A DNA stretch of 64,000 nucleotides from Promicromonospora sp. Populi (lineage in GTDB: Bacteria > Actinomycetota > Actinomycetes > Actinomycetales > Cellulomonadaceae): the NCBI RefSeq assembly GCF_041081105.1, contig NZ_CP163528.1, forward strand, positions 2,480,001 through 2,544,000. The letters are read 5' to 3'. The notes beneath the pieces were generated by a model. The model searched no databases. It was not told where the DNA came from and saw only the letters and a program-made list of their open reading frames with translations. The translations under genes were made by a program, and so were the position numbers. Shown piece by piece: positions 33,205 through 41,332 of this stretch (its first letter is position 1; each line of letters opens with the position of its first letter).

Positions 33205-34190
33205 CGTTCCTCCTCCGCCAGCACGGTGCGGACGTAGACCACGGTGACCACGAGCAGCAGCAGGGTCAGCAGCACGGCGATCGCCGAGCCGAAGCCGTAC
33301 CTGTTCTGCCCGAACGACTCCACGTACGACCACACACCCAGGTTGAGCACCGACCGGTTCGATCCCGCGCCGCCCGGCATGAGGTACACCTGCGCGAACA
33401 CCTTGAAGTCCCAGATGGTCGACAGGATGATGACGACGGCGAACACCTGGCGCAGCTGCGGCACGATGATCGAGAAGAACCGCCGGAACGACCCGGCGCC
33501 GTCCATCTCGGCTGCCTCCAGCATCTCCTTCGGCACCCCGAGCAGTCCCGCGAGCACGGTGATCGCGACGAACGGGAAGCCGTGGTGGATCACGTTGAGC
33601 AGCACTATCGCGTAGAAGCTCCACCGGTCGGTAAACCAGTTGGTGGGGTCGTCCAGCAGGCCGAGCCCCATCAGGACGTCGTTGAACACTCCGCGGTCGG
33701 CGTCGAAGATCCACACCCATACGTACGTGCCGGTGACGGCGGGCATCGCCCAGGCCGCCATGATCGCGCTGGACGTGACGGTGCGCCAGAAGGTCCCGAG
33801 CGACGCGAGCAGCACGGCCACCCCGGTGCCGAACGCGACAGTGCCCGCCACCGACAGCACGGCGAACCCGACGGTGTTGGGCAGCACCACCGTCCACAGC
33901 TCCGGGGAGGCCAGGACCTCGGCGTAGTTCCCGAGGCCGATCCAGTTCGGCTCACCCGTGGTGATCTCCCGCAGCCCGTAGTCCTGCAGGGAGAAGAGGA
34001 ACACCCGCACCAGCGGCCACAGCATCAGGACTGCCAGGACCGCCAGCGCGGGGGCGAGCAGCAGCCAGGGCCGCACGGAGGCGGCCCTGGCCCGGCTGAG
34101 CCGTGGCAGCTTTGCCCTGGGAGCGGTTTCCCGCGGAAGGGTCTGTGTCACCGCGGAGTCATCCAGAGTCTCGGAGTCATCCAGAGTCAC
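33201..34190 (-). CDS. Carbohydrate ABC transporter permease 1 (MalF-like)
   Basis: This 329-aa protein has six membrane segments and the EAA loop LEAAEMDGAGSFRRFFSIIVPQLRQ. The first segment is PWLLLAPALAVLAVLMLWPLVRVFLFSLQDY. It pairs with permease 2 to form the channel. The GTG start overlaps the stop of the binding-protein gene (GTGA). The N-terminal ~35 residues are hydrophilic with a short LDDSETLDDS repeat. Confidence 0.93.
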   Translation of the reverse strand: MTLDDSETLDDSAVTQTLPRETAPRAKLPRLSRARAASVRPWLLLAPALAVLAVLMLWPLVRVFLFSLQDYGLREITTGEPNWIGLGNYAEVLASPELWTVVLPNTVGFAVLSVAGTVAFGTGVAVLLASLGTFWRTVTSSAIMAAWAMPAVTGTYVWVWIFDADRGVFNDVLMGLGLLDDPTNWFTDRWSFYAIVLLNVIHHGFPFVAITVLAGLLGVPKEMLEAAEMDGAGSFRRFFSIIVPQLRQVFAVVIILSTIWDFKVFAQVYLMPGGAGSNRSVLNLGVWSYVESFGQNRYGFGSAIAVLLTLLLLVVTVVYVRTVLAEEER

Positions 34191-35503
34191 TCAGACCCGT
34201 TCAGCGTGTTCGTCATCTCCTCGGCGGCAGCGGCGCTCGCCGTCGCGACGTCGGCGTCGCCGGAGAGGATCGACTGCATCATCGTGCTGGTGGTGAGCCT
34301 CGCCTGCACCGCGCCGTAGGTGGGCGCGGCGGGCACGGACGCGCCGCCGTCGACGAACTGCTCGGCGAACGGCGCCACGAGCGGGTCGGTGCTCGCAAGC
34401 GTCTCGTCCAGCAGGGAGACCTGGCCGGGGAAGTACCCGGACTGCTCGGCCCACTGCTGCGCGAACTCACCAGTGGTCATCATCTCGATGAACGCGAAGG
34501 CCAGGTCCTGGTCCTCGGCTGTCTGGAACATGCTCAGGTGGGAGCCGCCCAGGACCGAGGGGGCAATGCCGCCGTCCTGGCCGGGGATCGGCACGGCGGC
34601 AAAGTTGCCCTCCATCTCCGGGTTGGCCTCGACGATGGCGCCCGGCGTCCAGGAGCCCATGATCGCCATGCCGACGTCGCCGGCCGCGAACGCGTCGAGC
34701 ACGTCGGTCTCGCGCCACGTGGTGGCGCCGGTCGAGGAGAAGTCGTGCTCGGTGGCCAGGCCGGTCCAGAACTCGATGCCCTCCTGCGCCTCAGGGCTGT
34801 CGAGGCCCGAGGTCCACGTGTCGCCCTCCAGCGTGGCGACCTCGCCGCCCGCGCCCCACACCCACGGGTAGACCGTGAACTCGGCGTCACCGGGGACGGC
34901 GACGGCGATGCTGTCCGGGAACTCCTCGTGGAGGGCCGCCGCGGCGGACTCGAGCTCGGCCCACGTGGTGGGCGGCTCGACGCCGGCGGCCTCGAACATC
35001 TCCGTGTTGTAGACCAGGGAGCGCACGCCGGCGTACCAGGGCATGCCGTAGAGCTGCTCGTCGTAGGTGCCCGCCTCGACCAGACCCTCCACCAGGTCGT
35101 CGGTGACCCCGGCCCCGTCGACGTACTCGTCGAGCGGAGCGAGCGCCCCGGCGTCGGCGAACTCGGGGGTCCAGGTGGTGCCGGTCTCCGCGACGTCCGG
35201 GGTGGTACCGCCGGCGATCGAGGTGACGAACCGGTCGTGAGCGTCGCCCCACTCGACGAACTCGACGTCGAGCGTCGCGCCGGTCTCCTCCTCGAAGGCG
35301 GTCGAGACGTCCGCGAAGAAGTCGTCCGCCTCGGGGTTGGTGCCCTGCATGATCCAGACGCTGAGGGTGCCGTCCCCCTCGCCCTCGGTCCCCGCGCCGC
35401 CGGCACAGGCGGCCGTCGTGGCCGCGAGAAGCAGTGCGCCGGTGGCTGCCGCTATGGGGCGCCGCATCCCTCGAGTCATCGTTCGAGTCATCGTTCGAGT
35501 CAT
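34187..35503 (-). CDS. Extracellular sugar-binding lipoprotein of the ABC importer
   Basis: This 438-aa protein has a lipoprotein signal (MRRPIAAATGALLLAATTAAC, acylated Cys) and a family 1 solute-binding fold: TLSVWIMQGTNPEADDFF, WGDAHDRFVTSIAGGTTPDVAETGTTW and YGMPWYAGVRSLVYNTEMF. From the genes around it the ligand is probably GlcNAc, chitobiose or a MurNAc disaccharide. The ATG at 35503 has GGAAGGA nine bases upstream. A 12-bp repeat gives Thr-Arg-Thr-Met three times at the extreme N-terminus, so there are nearby alternative starts. It is the first gene of the five-gene operon. Confidence 0.93.
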   Translation of the reverse strand: MTRTMTRTMTRGMRRPIAAATGALLLAATTAACAGGAGTEGEGDGTLSVWIMQGTNPEADDFFADVSTAFEEETGATLDVEFVEWGDAHDRFVTSIAGGTTPDVAETGTTWTPEFADAGALAPLDEYVDGAGVTDDLVEGLVEAGTYDEQLYGMPWYAGVRSLVYNTEMFEAAGVEPPTTWAELESAAAALHEEFPDSIAVAVPGDAEFTVYPWVWGAGGEVATLEGDTWTSGLDSPEAQEGIEFWTGLATEHDFSSTGATTWRETDVLDAFAAGDVGMAIMGSWTPGAIVEANPEMEGNFAAVPIPGQDGGIAPSVLGGSHLSMFQTAEDQDLAFAFIEMMTTGEFAQQWAEQSGYFPGQVSLLDETLASTDPLVAPFAEQFVDGGASVPAAPTYGAVQARLTTSTMMQSILSGDADVATASAAAAEEMTNTLNGSE

Positions 35504-35752
35504 CAGTTCGGCTTCCTTCCGCTGGGTACGCGCTGGTGGGTACGCGCCACTGCCGCGAGAGGAGCCAGTTGGAAGCCAGGCGGAATCCAGGTGGAATTCG
35601 GAGCCAGATGGCATACCTAAGAAATGAACTTCCCTAAACGCGGCATTGCGTGGAGATTACTGACGGGATGAACTATCTGCTAGGGGTGTTACCAAACCGT
35701 GATTGCTCATCATTGCACGCGCCCTTTACCGGCCCCTACGGCACTCCCGCAG
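35504..35752. promoter_or_regulatory. Upstream region of the amino-sugar import operon
   Basis: These 249 bp separate the binding-protein gene from lplA and must hold the operon promoter on the minus strand. The stretch 35610-35720 is AT-richer than its surroundings. It includes GAAATGAACTTC near 35621-35632, whose GAA and TTC ends could be half-sites for the RpiR-family regulator. I could not place -35/-10 boxes reliably. Confidence 0.35.
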
Positions 35753-36670
35753 TCACAGCACCCGCGCGGTCCAGGTCGGAGTGCCGAACTTCGACTCGAC
35801 CAGCTCGCCGGCCAGAGCCCACTCCTGGTCCGTGATCTCACCGGTCACGGTGCGGTACCGCGCCCGGAACGACGCCTCGAGCGCGTCGATCACCTCGGCC
35901 CGGCTGAGTCCCGTCTGGGAGCGCAGCGGGTCGACGCGCTTGTTCGCGCTGCGGGTGCCCTTGTCACTGAGCTTCTCCCGCCCGATCCGCAGCACATCAG
36001 TCATCTTGTCGGCGTCCATGTCGTAGGCCATCGTCGCGTGGTGCAGGACGGCGCCCCCGGCCAGCCGCTTCTGGGCGGCGCCGGCGATCTTGCCGGCCGG
36101 AGAGGCGATGTCGTTGAGCGGCACGTACGTGGCGTCGATGCCGAGGCCGTGCAGCGCCTGGACCACCCAGTCGTCCAGGAACGCGTAGGACCGCTCGAAG
36201 CTCAGCCCGTCCACGAGCGAGCCCGGCACGTACAGGGAGTAGGAGATGGTGTTGCCGGGCTCCATGAACATGGCGCCACCCCCCGAGATCCGCCGGATCA
36301 CGCGGGCCCCGTGCCGTGCGGCGCCCTCGGCGTCGACCTCGTTGCGCAACGACTGGAACGATCCGATGATCACCGCTGATTCGTCCCACTCCCAGAACCT
36401 CAAGGTGGGTCCGCGGCGGCCCGCGCCCAGCTCCTCGGTCAGGACCTGGTCGAGCGCGACGTTGAGCAGGGGCGAGACGGCGGGGGTGCGGATCACCTGG
36501 AACTCGTGGTCGTCCCAGCCGGTCGCGTGGCCGAGCGCACGCCGGGTGGCGACGGCCACGGCGTCGGCGTCGAACCCGACGGCGGTGGCACCTGCCAGGG
36601 CACCCCGGACCGCCTCGGCGAGCTGGGCCTTGGAGGAGTCGGCGGGTAGACCGTCGAGCGCGGCGCCCAT
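35753..36670 (-). CDS. lplA: Lipoate-protein ligase A family protein (5' part out of frame)
   Basis: The 305-aa open frame contains the biotin/lipoate ligase catalytic core: LRFWEWDESAVIIGSFQSLRNEVD, GARVIRRISGGGAMFMEPGNTISYSLY (lipoate-binding RRxSGGG), NDIASPAGKIAGAAQKRLAGGAVLHH (catalytic Lys) and GREKLSDKGTRSANKRVDPLRSQTG. It would attach lipoate or octanoate to dehydrogenase E2 or GcvH. The ATG at 36670 lies inside a conserved segment: the codons before it read SGDFFLEPDEALEA, and the normal N-terminus is found upstream in another frame. So the core is intact but the annotated start is probably not native. Confidence 0.85.
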   Translation of the reverse strand: MGAALDGLPADSSKAQLAEAVRGALAGATAVGFDADAVAVATRRALGHATGWDDHEFQVIRTPAVSPLLNVALDQVLTEELGAGRRGPTLRFWEWDESAVIIGSFQSLRNEVDAEGAARHGARVIRRISGGGAMFMEPGNTISYSLYVPGSLVDGLSFERSYAFLDDWVVQALHGLGIDATYVPLNDIASPAGKIAGAAQKRLAGGAVLHHATMAYDMDADKMTDVLRIGREKLSDKGTRSANKRVDPLRSQTGLSRAEVIDALEASFRARYRTVTGEITDQEWALAGELVESKFGTPTWTARVL

Positions 36671-36813
36671 GGCCTCCAGCGCCTCGTCGGGTTCGAGGAA
36701 GAAGTCCCCGCTGACCCGGGTGCCCGTCAGTCGCCCCGGGGGCCGGCCGTCTGGTCCACCTCGGTCTCGACACGAACCAGCTTTCCGAGTGGAACCTTGT
36801 ACTCTCCGCGCAC
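36671..36813 (-). pseudogene. Frameshifted 5' end of lplA
   Basis: A GTG at 36813 opens a frame reading MRGEYKVPLGKLVRVETEVD, the standard N-terminus of actinobacterial LplA-like proteins, and stops after 28 codons at 36727-36729. The continuation LTGTRVSGDFFLEPDEALEA is in the frame of the downstream gene. Adding one base in the run at 36734-36742 (C4G5 on the plus strand) rejoins them. This is a recent frameshift, a slippage site, or a sequencing error in a homopolymer pair. Confidence 0.75.
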
Positions 36814-37021
36814 GTGTTCACAGTAGGCGACGGTGCCTGTGGTGTCCGACGTCGGATCCTCACCTTGGGTACGGAAGGCGGGTCCGACGTCGGGCACATC
36901 CGACTATTTGGCGAGAAGACGCTGTAGAACAGACCATAATTTCCTCCTCTCTTTAGACAACCTTGCCCTGGTTTCGTGTCAGAATGACCTGGTGTCCGAA
37001 CTCGCACAGGGTATTGATGGG

Positions 37022-38122
37022 ATGGCGGCAGACGCCTGGGTCGTCGCTCTCGACGTAGGCGGCAGTGGCTCGCGCCTTGTCGCAGAATTCGGCAGCTCCA
37101 CCCACCCAGAGCGCATCAGCCTGAGCGGGCGCGCCGTCAAGGTGAACCACCACGGCAGCGACGCTCCGGCGGTCGTCTCCTCTCTGTGCCAGTCCTTCAA
37201 CGCGTGGGCCGCCCGCATGGGCCACGACGGGATGAGCGACGGCAGCACCGCGCCGGTCGCCTCTGCCGCCGTCGGCATCACCGGCCTGACGTCGCTCGTC
37301 GACAAGCCGACCGACGTGCACGACATCCTCGCCCGCGAGCTGCGGACCAACCGCACCGCGGTCGCCGGTGACGCGCTCACCGCACACCTCGGCGCCCTGA
37401 AGGGGCGCGCGGGTGCCGTGCTCTCGGTGGGCACCGGTGCCGTCGCCTTCGGGTACGACGGCGTGAGCCGCTGGCGTCGGGCCGACGGCTGGGGCCACCT
37501 GCTCGGCGACCTGGGCGCTGGCGTCTGGGTCGGCGGCGAGGCGCTCCGCGCAGCCGGTCGTTACCACGACGGCGCGTCCCGCGGGGCGTCGAAGCGCCCC
37601 CTGGAGGCGGCCGTCGCCAAGTTCGGCCTCATCGAGAGCTGGCCCAACCAGTTCTACAAGAACGCGGAGCGCGCCCGGCAGCTCGCCTCGATGGCTCCCG
37701 AGGTCATCATCGCCGCGGCCGAGGGCGACTCCACGTCGATCCGCATCCTCGACGAGGCTGGCCGGCACCTCGCCGACACCCTGTCCAGTGCGCTGGGCCG
37801 CGGTATCCCGCCGCTCGCCTCGACCACCGGCCGACTGGTGCAGGAGGAGTCGCCGCTCACGGTGTCGCTCACCAAGCACCTCTCGGAGGACCGGCCCGAC
37901 GTCTCGCTCGTACCGAGCGACGGCTCGCCGCTCGACGGCGCGCTGAACCTGGCCCGTCGCCTGCGCGAGGCGCCGCAGTCCGTGGCGGGTTTCCGCCCGT
38001 GGCTCACCGTCCGGGTGGACGGCCACCACACTCTCCACGAGTCCGCCGAGGACCTTGGGGCCAAGGACACCCTCGCTGCCGGCCTGTCGGCGACCGAGCT
38101 GCCCGGTGACGAGCTTCAGTGA
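37022..38122 (+). CDS. BadF/BadG/BcrA-type N-acetylhexosamine kinase (GlcNAc/MurNAc kinase-like)
   Basis: This 366-aa ASKHA-fold kinase shows phosphate 1 ALDVGGSGSRLVAEF, the GDALTAHLGAL segment, phosphate 2 LSVGTGAVAFGYD, and GWGHLLGDLGAGVWVGGEAL, as in GlcNAc kinases and MurK. In this neighbourhood (NagZ, MurQ, RpiR regulator) it probably phosphorylates GlcNAc and/or MurNAc at O6, supplying the MurQ substrate. It is transcribed away from lplA and followed by the regulator. A GTG at 36992 would add ten residues; AGGG ten bases before the ATG favours 37022. Confidence 0.87.
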   Translation: MAADAWVVALDVGGSGSRLVAEFGSSTHPERISLSGRAVKVNHHGSDAPAVVSSLCQSFNAWAARMGHDGMSDGSTAPVASAAVGITGLTSLVDKPTDVHDILARELRTNRTAVAGDALTAHLGALKGRAGAVLSVGTGAVAFGYDGVSRWRRADGWGHLLGDLGAGVWVGGEALRAAGRYHDGASRGASKRPLEAAVAKFGLIESWPNQFYKNAERARQLASMAPEVIIAAAEGDSTSIRILDEAGRHLADTLSSALGRGIPPLASTTGRLVQEESPLTVSLTKHLSEDRPDVSLVPSDGSPLDGALNLARRLREAPQSVAGFRPWLTVRVDGHHTLHESAEDLGAKDTLAAGLSATELPGDELQ

Positions 38123-38278
38123 GCGGCTGTCGTTCGGCCGTTCCCTGTGTGACTGCTAGTTCCTTCGCTGCTCGTTTCACTGCTGCTGCTCATTTCACTG
38201 CTGCATCGCGCCCGGATCCCCGGTACGGGTGTATGTTCTCGACCCCTAGCCCCACCACCCCATCCCGGGAGATGCGAC

Positions 38279-39187
38279 ATGTCAGGTGACGTCCTCGTCC
38301 GACTCAGGCGCGCACTACCGAACCTGCGACCAGCAGAGGCGAGAGTGGCGCAGACGGTCCTCGACGACCCGAACACTGTCGTCCAGTCGACCATCACCGA
38401 GCTCGCCGGACACGCGGACACGTCACAGGCCACAGTGGTGCGGTTCTGCCGTGCCGTCGGCTACGCGGGCTACCCGGAGTTCCGGATCGACCTGGCCCAG
38501 GCGACCAGCCGGCGCGAGGTCGAGATGGAGCGGTCCGGCATCGCCGAGGGCGAGATCAACCAGACCGACGACATCGAGGCCGTCGTCTCGAAGATCGCGT
38601 TCCACGAGGCGCGCACCATCGAAGAGACCGCGCGCATGATCGACACCGACGCGATCGAGCGGGTGGCCACGGCCATCTCCGAGGCCAAGCGGGTGGACGT
38701 CTACGGCGTCGGCTCGTCCAACCTCGCCGCCGCCGACCTCGCGATGAAGCTGCAGCGCATCGGCGTCTTTGTGTTCAGCTCGCCCGACCCGCACCAGCAG
38801 CTCGCCTCCTCGGCTCTGCTCGAGCCGGGCAACGTCGCGATCGCCGTCTCGCACTCGGGGCAGACGCGGGAGACCAACCAGGCCCTGGAGATCGCGCGCA
38901 AGCGCGGCGCCCTCACCGCGGCGATCACGAACTTCCCGGACGCCCCGATCGGCCTGGTGTCCGACGTCGTCCTGGCCACCACCGCCCGCGAGACCCAGTT
39001 CCGGGTCGGCGCCATGTCCAGCCGCATCGCGCAGCTCACGGTCGTGGACTACCTGTTCGTGCGGGTCGCTCAGCGCACCTACGAGCGCTCGTCGATCGCC
39101 ATCAAGGCGACGTACGACGCCGTGCGCGACCAGCGCCTCGACTTCGGCAGCCCCAAGGGCGAGCGGCCGGCGGCACCGAGCGCCTGA
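38279..39187 (+). CDS. RpiR-family transcriptional regulator (MurR-like)
   Basis: This 302-aa protein has an N-terminal RpiR helix-turn-helix (LRPAEARVAQTVLDDPNTVVQSTITELAGHADTSQATVVRFCRAVGYAGYPEF). It also has a C-terminal SIS sugar-phosphate sensor (VDVYGVGSSNLAAADLAMKLQRIG, AIAVSHSGQTRETNQAL). Members sense amino-sugar phosphates. With MurQ, NagZ and the kinase close by, MurNAc-6-phosphate or GlcNAc-6-phosphate is the probable effector, and the import operon and kinase are the probable targets. The ATG follows GGGAG by seven bases. Confidence 0.93.
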   Translation: MSGDVLVRLRRALPNLRPAEARVAQTVLDDPNTVVQSTITELAGHADTSQATVVRFCRAVGYAGYPEFRIDLAQATSRREVEMERSGIAEGEINQTDDIEAVVSKIAFHEARTIEETARMIDTDAIERVATAISEAKRVDVYGVGSSNLAAADLAMKLQRIGVFVFSSPDPHQQLASSALLEPGNVAIAVSHSGQTRETNQALEIARKRGALTAAITNFPDAPIGLVSDVVLATTARETQFRVGAMSSRIAQLTVVDYLFVRVAQRTYERSSIAIKATYDAVRDQRLDFGSPKGERPAAPSA

Positions 39188-39209
39188 TCCCTCCCGCTGG
39201 GATATGGCT

Positions 39210-39299
39210 AGACAGAGCTAGGGCGAGACAGAGCTAGGGCGAGACAAGACCACTACGGTTCCTGTCTCGCCCTAGCTCTGTCTAGCCCTAGCTCTGTCT
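39210..39299. terminator. 37-bp near-perfect inverted repeat between rpiR-family gene and cimA
   Basis: The arms 39210-39246 and 39263-39299 match with one mismatch in 37 and a 16-base loop. Each arm is itself two copies of an AGACAGAGCTAGGGCG-like 16-mer. The element lies between convergent genes and lacks a T-run. It is probably a bidirectional terminator or a recombination-derived palindrome. Confidence 0.65.
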
Positions 39300-39325
39300 C
39301 GGCAGTGCTATCTCGGTGTCGGCCC

Positions 39326-40969
39326 TCAGGGGCGGGGCTCCACGCCCGACCTCAGCAACCCGTACACGTACGCCTCGGTCACGGCCTCCCAGGCGGCCTC
39401 CACCACGTTGGGCCCCACGCCGACGGTCGACCAGGAGTGCTCGCCGTCGGTGGTCTCGGTCAGCACCCGCGTGATCGCGTCCGTGCCGAGCTCCGTGTCG
39501 AGGATGCGGACCTTGAAGTCGATGAGCTCGAACCGGCCGAGCTCCGGGTAGACCCGCGACAGGGCCGTGCGCAACGCCTGGTCCAGCGCGTTGACGGGGC
39601 CGTTGCCCTCCCCCGTCGTCACGATCCGCTCGCCGCCGGCCCGGAGCTTGACCGTCGCCTCGGCGACGGCAGCGGCGTCGGGCGCATGGACCGGCGGCAG
39701 CGCCGCACCGGCCGGGACGGTCTCCACGATGATGCGCCACGACTCGACGGTGAAGAACTCCGGGCGGCGGCCGAGCTCCGAGCGCAGCAGCAGCTCGAAC
39801 GACGCGTCGGCGGCCTCGTAGGTGTAGCCGGCGGCCTCGTCGAGCTTGACGCGGTTGGTGACCCGGGAGAGCAGCTCACCCTGACCGGCGAGGTCGAAGC
39901 CCAGCTCGCGGCCCTTGAGCTCGATCGAGGCCCGGCCCGCCATGTCCGAGACGAGCATGCGCATGTCGTTGCCCACGAGGGTGGGGTCGGTGTGCTGGTA
40001 CATGTCGGGGTCCACGCGGATCGCGCTGGCGTGCAGGCCGCCCTTGTGCGCGAACGCGCTCGCCCCGACGTACGGCTGGCGGGCGAACGGCGAGATGTTC
40101 GTGATCTCGCTGATGGCGTGCGAGATCCGGGAGGCCTCCCGCAGGCCGCCGTCGGCCAGGAGGGACATGCCGAGCTTGAGCTCCAGGTTGGCGACGACGG
40201 TGACGAGGTCGGCGTTGCCGGTGCGCTCGCCGTAGCCGTTGACGGTGCCCTGGACGTGGGTGGCGCCCGCCTCGACGGCGGCGAGCGAGTTCGCGACGGC
40301 GCAGCCGCTGTCGTTGTGCGCGTGCATACCGAACCGCTGCTCCGGCCCGACGGCGATGCGCTCCCCCAGCTCGCCGACGACCTCGCTGACCCAGCTGGGC
40401 AGCATGCCGCCGTTGGTGTCGCAGAGCGTGACCACCTCCGCGCCGGCGTCGAACGCGGCGGCGACGGCGCTGGTCGCGTACTCGGCATCGTGCCGGTACC
40501 CGTCGAAGAAGTGCTCGGCGTCGAGAACTACCCGGCGTCCCTCCGCGACGAGGAAGGCGACGGTGTCGCTGATCATCGCGAGGTTCTCGGCGCGGGTCGT
40601 GCGCAGCGCACGCTCGACGTGCCGCACGTCCGACTTGGCGACGAGCGCCACCACTGGGGTGGCCGCGTCGAGCAGGGCGCGCACCTGCGGGTCGTCCCCG
40701 GCCCGGACGCCCGCACGACGAGTGGCGCCGAACGCGGCGAGCACCGCGTTCTTCAGGTTCAGCTCCGTCGCGGCGCGAGCGAAGAAGTCGGTGTCCTTGG
40801 GGACCGCGCCCGGCCAACCGCCCTCGATGTAGCCGACGCCGAGCTCGTCGAGCAGAGCCGCGATCGCGAGCTTGTCGGATACGGAGAGGTTCATGCCCTC
40901 CTGCTGCGCGCCGTCACGCAATGTCGTGTCGTACACCTGGAACGAGGCGCTGTTCGAAGCGGTGGTCAT
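39326..40969 (-). CDS. cimA: (R)-citramalate synthase
   Basis: This 547-aa enzyme condenses pyruvate and acetyl-CoA to citramalate, the threonine-independent entry to isoleucine. The HMGL-like barrel has YDTTLRDGAQQEGMNLSV, ALVAKSDVRHVERALRTT and the metal ligands in FGMHAHNDSGCAVANSLAAVEAGATHVQGTVNGYGERTGNADL. The C-terminal LeuA-type allosteric domain starts near GAALPPVHAPDA. The length and the DTTLRDGxQ variant fit the CimA group rather than 2-isopropylmalate synthase. The ATG has GGGAG six bases upstream. A leader peptide and terminator precede it, so isoleucine-linked attenuation is likely. Confidence 0.95.
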   Translation of the reverse strand: MTTASNSASFQVYDTTLRDGAQQEGMNLSVSDKLAIAALLDELGVGYIEGGWPGAVPKDTDFFARAATELNLKNAVLAAFGATRRAGVRAGDDPQVRALLDAATPVVALVAKSDVRHVERALRTTRAENLAMISDTVAFLVAEGRRVVLDAEHFFDGYRHDAEYATSAVAAAFDAGAEVVTLCDTNGGMLPSWVSEVVGELGERIAVGPEQRFGMHAHNDSGCAVANSLAAVEAGATHVQGTVNGYGERTGNADLVTVVANLELKLGMSLLADGGLREASRISHAISEITNISPFARQPYVGASAFAHKGGLHASAIRVDPDMYQHTDPTLVGNDMRMLVSDMAGRASIELKGRELGFDLAGQGELLSRVTNRVKLDEAAGYTYEAADASFELLLRSELGRRPEFFTVESWRIIVETVPAGAALPPVHAPDAAAVAEATVKLRAGGERIVTTGEGNGPVNALDQALRTALSRVYPELGRFELIDFKVRILDTELGTDAITRVLTETTDGEHSWSTVGVGPNVVEAAWEAVTEAYVYGLLRSGVEPRP

Positions 40970-41049
40970 CGATGCTCCCAACGATGGATCTGGCTGTGTG
41001 GCTGAGGGGTACAGCTGTCGGGGTATAGCTGTGGGGGATTCAGGCCAAC

Positions 41050-41079
41050 AAAAAAAGACCCTCCGAGTGTGGAAGGTCT
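41050..41079 (-). terminator. Leader terminator (attenuator) of cimA
   Basis: On the minus strand AGACCTTCC and GGAGGGTCT form a hairpin with a six-base loop, followed directly by seven T residues. It is the only classical intrinsic terminator seen in the window and lies ~80 bp before the cimA ATG. Confidence 0.8.
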
Positions 41080-41110
41080 GCGCGTCCGGTGGGGTTCTCG
41101 CCGGACGCGC
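41080..41110 (-). promoter_or_regulatory. Pause/anti-terminator hairpin of the cimA leader
   Basis: GCGCGTCCGG and CCGGACGCGC form a perfect 10-bp stem with an 11-base loop. Its 5' arm begins at the last base of the leader-peptide stop codon, so a ribosome stalled on the Ile codons would mask it. Confidence 0.75.
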
Positions 41111-41175
41111 TACGAAATGATGATCACCTGTCGCAGGGTGGAGCTCGGGGTGAGGCACTGAGTCATGCGGGTCAT
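41110..41175 (-). CDS. cimA leader peptide
   Basis: A 21-codon frame (ATG at 41175; an internal ATG at 41166 gives 18 codons) ends Val-Ile-Ile-Ile-Ser-stop. Two hairpins, the second with a U-tract, follow at once, and then cimA. Val/Ile runs at the end of a short leader are the mark of transcription attenuation in branched-chain amino-acid genes. No strong ribosome site is visible, so translation may be leaderless. It is too short for routine gene calling. Confidence 0.8.
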   Translation of the reverse strand: MTRMTQCLTPSSTLRQVIIIS

Positions 41176-41262
41176 AGTGCCACAGCCGCGCGGTCCGCGG
41201 AAGTCGCCGGGCAGTGACCAGGCGCTGCCGGACGCTTCTCCCGGACAACTCCGAACTTTTGT

Positions 41263-41291
41263 TTGCTTATCGCCAAAAGGGGAGTTAGCGT
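41263..41291 (+). promoter_or_regulatory. Predicted promoter of the Ebo-type operon
   Basis: TTGCTT (41263-41268) and TAGCGT (41286-41291) are 17 bp apart, 42 bp before the first gene. The stretch is AT-rich for this genome. The -10 box equals that proposed for the EamA transporter. Confidence 0.45.
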
Positions 41292-41332
41292 GCGTTCGAC
41301 GACGTCGTCGTAGTCGAACCGGGGGAGCAAAG

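Noticed and set aside
34103..35620. 505-codon plus-strand frame opposite the sugar-binding lipoprotein
   Set aside because: Composition is that of an antisense shadow (Arg/Gly/Ala/Val), with no recognisable motif. The minus-strand gene has a lipobox and conserved operon context.
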